From: a bacterium
Lineage (GTDB): Bacteria > Cyanobacteriota > Vampirovibrionia > Gastranaerophilales > UBA9971
Assembly (NCBI GenBank): GCA_037147175.1
Contig: JBAWVS010000004.1
Location: forward strand, 25,934 to 89,933
DNA length: 64,000 nt
Direction of reading: 5' to 3'
Made by a program: the position numbers and the translations under genes. How positions within the stretch are numbered: the first letter of the stretch is position 1; every line of letters begins with the position of its first letter. The notes beneath the pieces are model-generated. The model made no database searches. It was not told where the DNA came from and was given only the letters and a program-made list of their open reading frames with translations. Positions 62,651 to 64,000 of the stretch are shown one piece after another.

Positions 62651-63970
62651 ATGCCATATTATAGTTTTTATGTAAAAAAAGGTAAATATCAAGTCGAAAT
62701 GACTTCTGATGATATTTATTTCGCAAAGAGGCAGGTTGATAAACTCTTTGAAAAATTAGCTAAAAAGCAAGGAAAACTCAGAGTTGTCCTTCCGCCGATT
62801 GATCCTGAAAAATTAAAAAATGAACAAAAAGAATTTAAAAAAACAAGTGTAATTAAAGAACCAACCCCGGAACAAGAAAAACAAGCGATTAAAACTGAAA
62901 AAGCTGTTGAAATAACCAAAAAAACAGCTCAAGAAAAATCGGCAGAACTTATTTTTTCCGAAGAAGAAGAAGCGGTAATTGAAGAAGTAGACAAATTACT
63001 TCACGAAGAGATTCGCGAAAAAGAAGATGAAGCAGTAATTGAAGAAGTAGACAAATTGCTTCACGAGGAGATTCGCGAAAAAGAAGATGAAACAATTATT
63101 GAAGAAGTAGACAAATTACTTCACGAGGAGATTCGCGAAAAAGAAGATGAAACAATTATTGAAGAAGTAGACAAATTACTTCACGAAGAGATTCGTGAGA
63201 AAGAAGAGAAAGCAGTAATTGAAGAAGTAGACAAATTGCTTCACGAAGAACTTCGCGAAAAAGAAGATGAAACAATTATTGAAGACTCAGGTGAAAATCT
63301 TTTTGAAAATATTTTGGCAAAGAAAACACTTGAAATAAATAAAAATATAGAAGAGTTAAAAGCAAAAGAACAACAACCGGTAAAAAAGACAACTGTTGAA
63401 AAGAAAAAATTCAGCTTTAAAAATCTGACTAGAGACCCTCTTAAAGCTTCTAATCATACTGAAGCTTCTTCCAATCAAAAAACAGAAATTAAAACCTCTG
63501 TGAAGGAAGAAGATGATGAAGCAATCGCAAAAATTATTGAAGAAAAAATCAAAAAAAATCTTCCTAAGCCGGAAGACGAAACTGTTGTTGAAGACACAGC
63601 AATCGAGCAGGAATTTGAATTTATAGAACCGGCCGAACCTGATGTAATTTATACTGAATTATACGAAGATCATAATCTAATGACTCAAGATTTTGAGACA
63701 ATGGAAGAGCTTATAGCTATTAAAAAGCCTCAAACAAAACTGGATTATTTATTATTAACAGCTTATTATCTTCAAACAAAAGAAGACCTGTTTAAATATT
63801 CTCTTAAGCAGCTTAATTCAAAGTCAATGCCCTTTTTAGGTTCTTTAATAGATCATTCTATAATTCACAATGCGGTTGCTCATGATTTTATTGAGATTGT
63901 TCCTGATTACAATGGAACAGCGGAAGTTACAGAATACAGATTAACTCGGGACCTTAAGAAATTTTATTGA
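62651..63970 (+). CDS. Repeat protein with N-terminal module, acidic helical repeats and C-terminal domain
   Basis: 439 residues. Residues 1-38 match the 39-residue protein before it. After a Lys/Glu-rich linker, residues about 108-207 are five 20-residue repeats (unit AVIEEVDKLLHEEIREKEDE, coded by 60-base DNA repeats). A second linker leads to a C-terminal domain of about 100 residues (about 345-439), with LDYLLLTAYYLQTKED and LIDHSIIHNAVAHDFIEIV, which looks helical and soluble. The repeats should form long charged helices or a coiled coil. The start ATG at 62651 is not backed by a strong ribosome site. No known family is recognised. Confidence 0.8.
   Translation: MPYYSFYVKKGKYQVEMTSDDIYFAKRQVDKLFEKLAKKQGKLRVVLPPIDPEKLKNEQKEFKKTSVIKEPTPEQEKQAIKTEKAVEITKKTAQEKSAELIFSEEEEAVIEEVDKLLHEEIREKEDEAVIEEVDKLLHEEIREKEDETIIEEVDKLLHEEIREKEDETIIEEVDKLLHEEIREKEEKAVIEEVDKLLHEELREKEDETIIEDSGENLFENILAKKTLEINKNIEELKAKEQQPVKKTTVEKKKFSFKNLTRDPLKASNHTEASSNQKTEIKTSVKEEDDEAIAKIIEEKIKKNLPKPEDETVVEDTAIEQEFEFIEPAEPDVIYTELYEDHNLMTQDFETMEELIAIKKPQTKLDYLLLTAYYLQTKEDLFKYSLKQLNSKSMPFLGSLIDHSIIHNAVAHDFIEIVPDYNGTAEVTEYRLTRDLKKFY
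62972..63271 (+). repeat. Five 60-base tandem repeats inside the repeat-protein gene
   Basis: Units begin at 62972, 63032, 63092, 63152 and 63212, with a partial sixth at 63272. Each encodes AVIEEVDKLLHEEIREKEDE or a close variant. Differences between units are mostly synonymous, so the repeats are recent or kept alike, and copy number may vary between strains. Confidence 0.95.
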
Positions 63971-64000
63971 TTCTCCGATAAAAAAAGAAGAGAAAAATTA

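Noticed and set aside
1..64000. tRNA, rRNA, tmRNA, 6S or RNase P RNA genes
   Set aside because: No T-loop-like GGTTCGAATCC segments or conserved RNA cores were seen in any gap. A covariance-model scan would be needed to be sure.

Overview
The window is about 64 kb of AT-rich bacterial chromosome, densely packed with housekeeping genes on both strands. No tRNA, rRNA, CRISPR array, prophage or insertion sequence was found by eye. My best guess for the source is a non-photosynthetic relative of Cyanobacteria (Melainabacteria/Vampirovibrionia, Gastranaerophilales-like). This is inference: the omega subunit keeps the cyanobacterial-type pattern, YidC has a large soluble insertion as cyanobacterial YidC does, several small proteins start with a short 'I-x-F-x-G'-like motif that I associate with that group, and the signalling genes (hybrid CheA, CHASE2 cyclase, GGDEF and HD-GYP proteins) suit it. 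No 16S or photosynthesis gene is present to prove it.

Layout. 1-11.3 kb is a signalling block: prs, then a Wsp-like chemosensory set (tandem CheW, REC-GGDEF regulator, membrane MCP without a sensor domain, hybrid CheA-REC), a beta-lactamase-like serine hydrolase and a second GGDEF protein. 11.3-19.5 kb holds a GH65 phosphorylase, mutS2, rpoZ, rnhC and a CBS protein. 19.5-23.7 kb is the classical rpmH-rnpA-yidD-yidC-mnmE locus, interrupted by an opposite-strand small gene and a palindromic repeat. 23.8-32.7 kb has proC, a Xer recombinase, a cation exchanger, NrnA, an amidohydrolase, ComEB, a NarL-type regulator and folC. 33.5-37.7 kb is a purH-plsY-ferredoxin/nitroreductase-gpsA operon. 37.8-51 kb has a UbiD decarboxylase, an endonuclease IV-like protein, a GGDEF/HD-GYP protein, a sigma-70 factor, recG-dtd, a Nudix protein and a CHASE2 adenylate cyclase with a flippase-like membrane protein. 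51-64 kb has nnrE/nnrD, a zinc-ribbon protein with a long Gly/Gln/Pro repeat, sppA, a radical SAM/SPASM enzyme divergent from a small secreted Pro-rich protein, a TPR protein, HU, gmd, clpP, a peptidase, and a 39-residue protein beside a large repeat protein.

Themes. Second-messenger signalling is heavy: three GGDEF proteins, one with HD-GYP, and a class III cyclase. Three families of short intergenic repeats recur, two of them clearly palindromic and MITE-like. Four small or unrelated proteins share a short N-terminal aromatic/Gly motif. The most original candidates are the divergent radical SAM/small-protein pair with a perfect 13-bp inverted repeat between them, the 39-residue protein that is a stand-alone copy of its neighbour's N-terminal module, and the zinc-ribbon/low-complexity protein with a duplicated C-terminal domain. 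Several start codons were moved inward from the longest open frame where a Shine-Dalgarno sequence or family alignment favours it; the entries say where.
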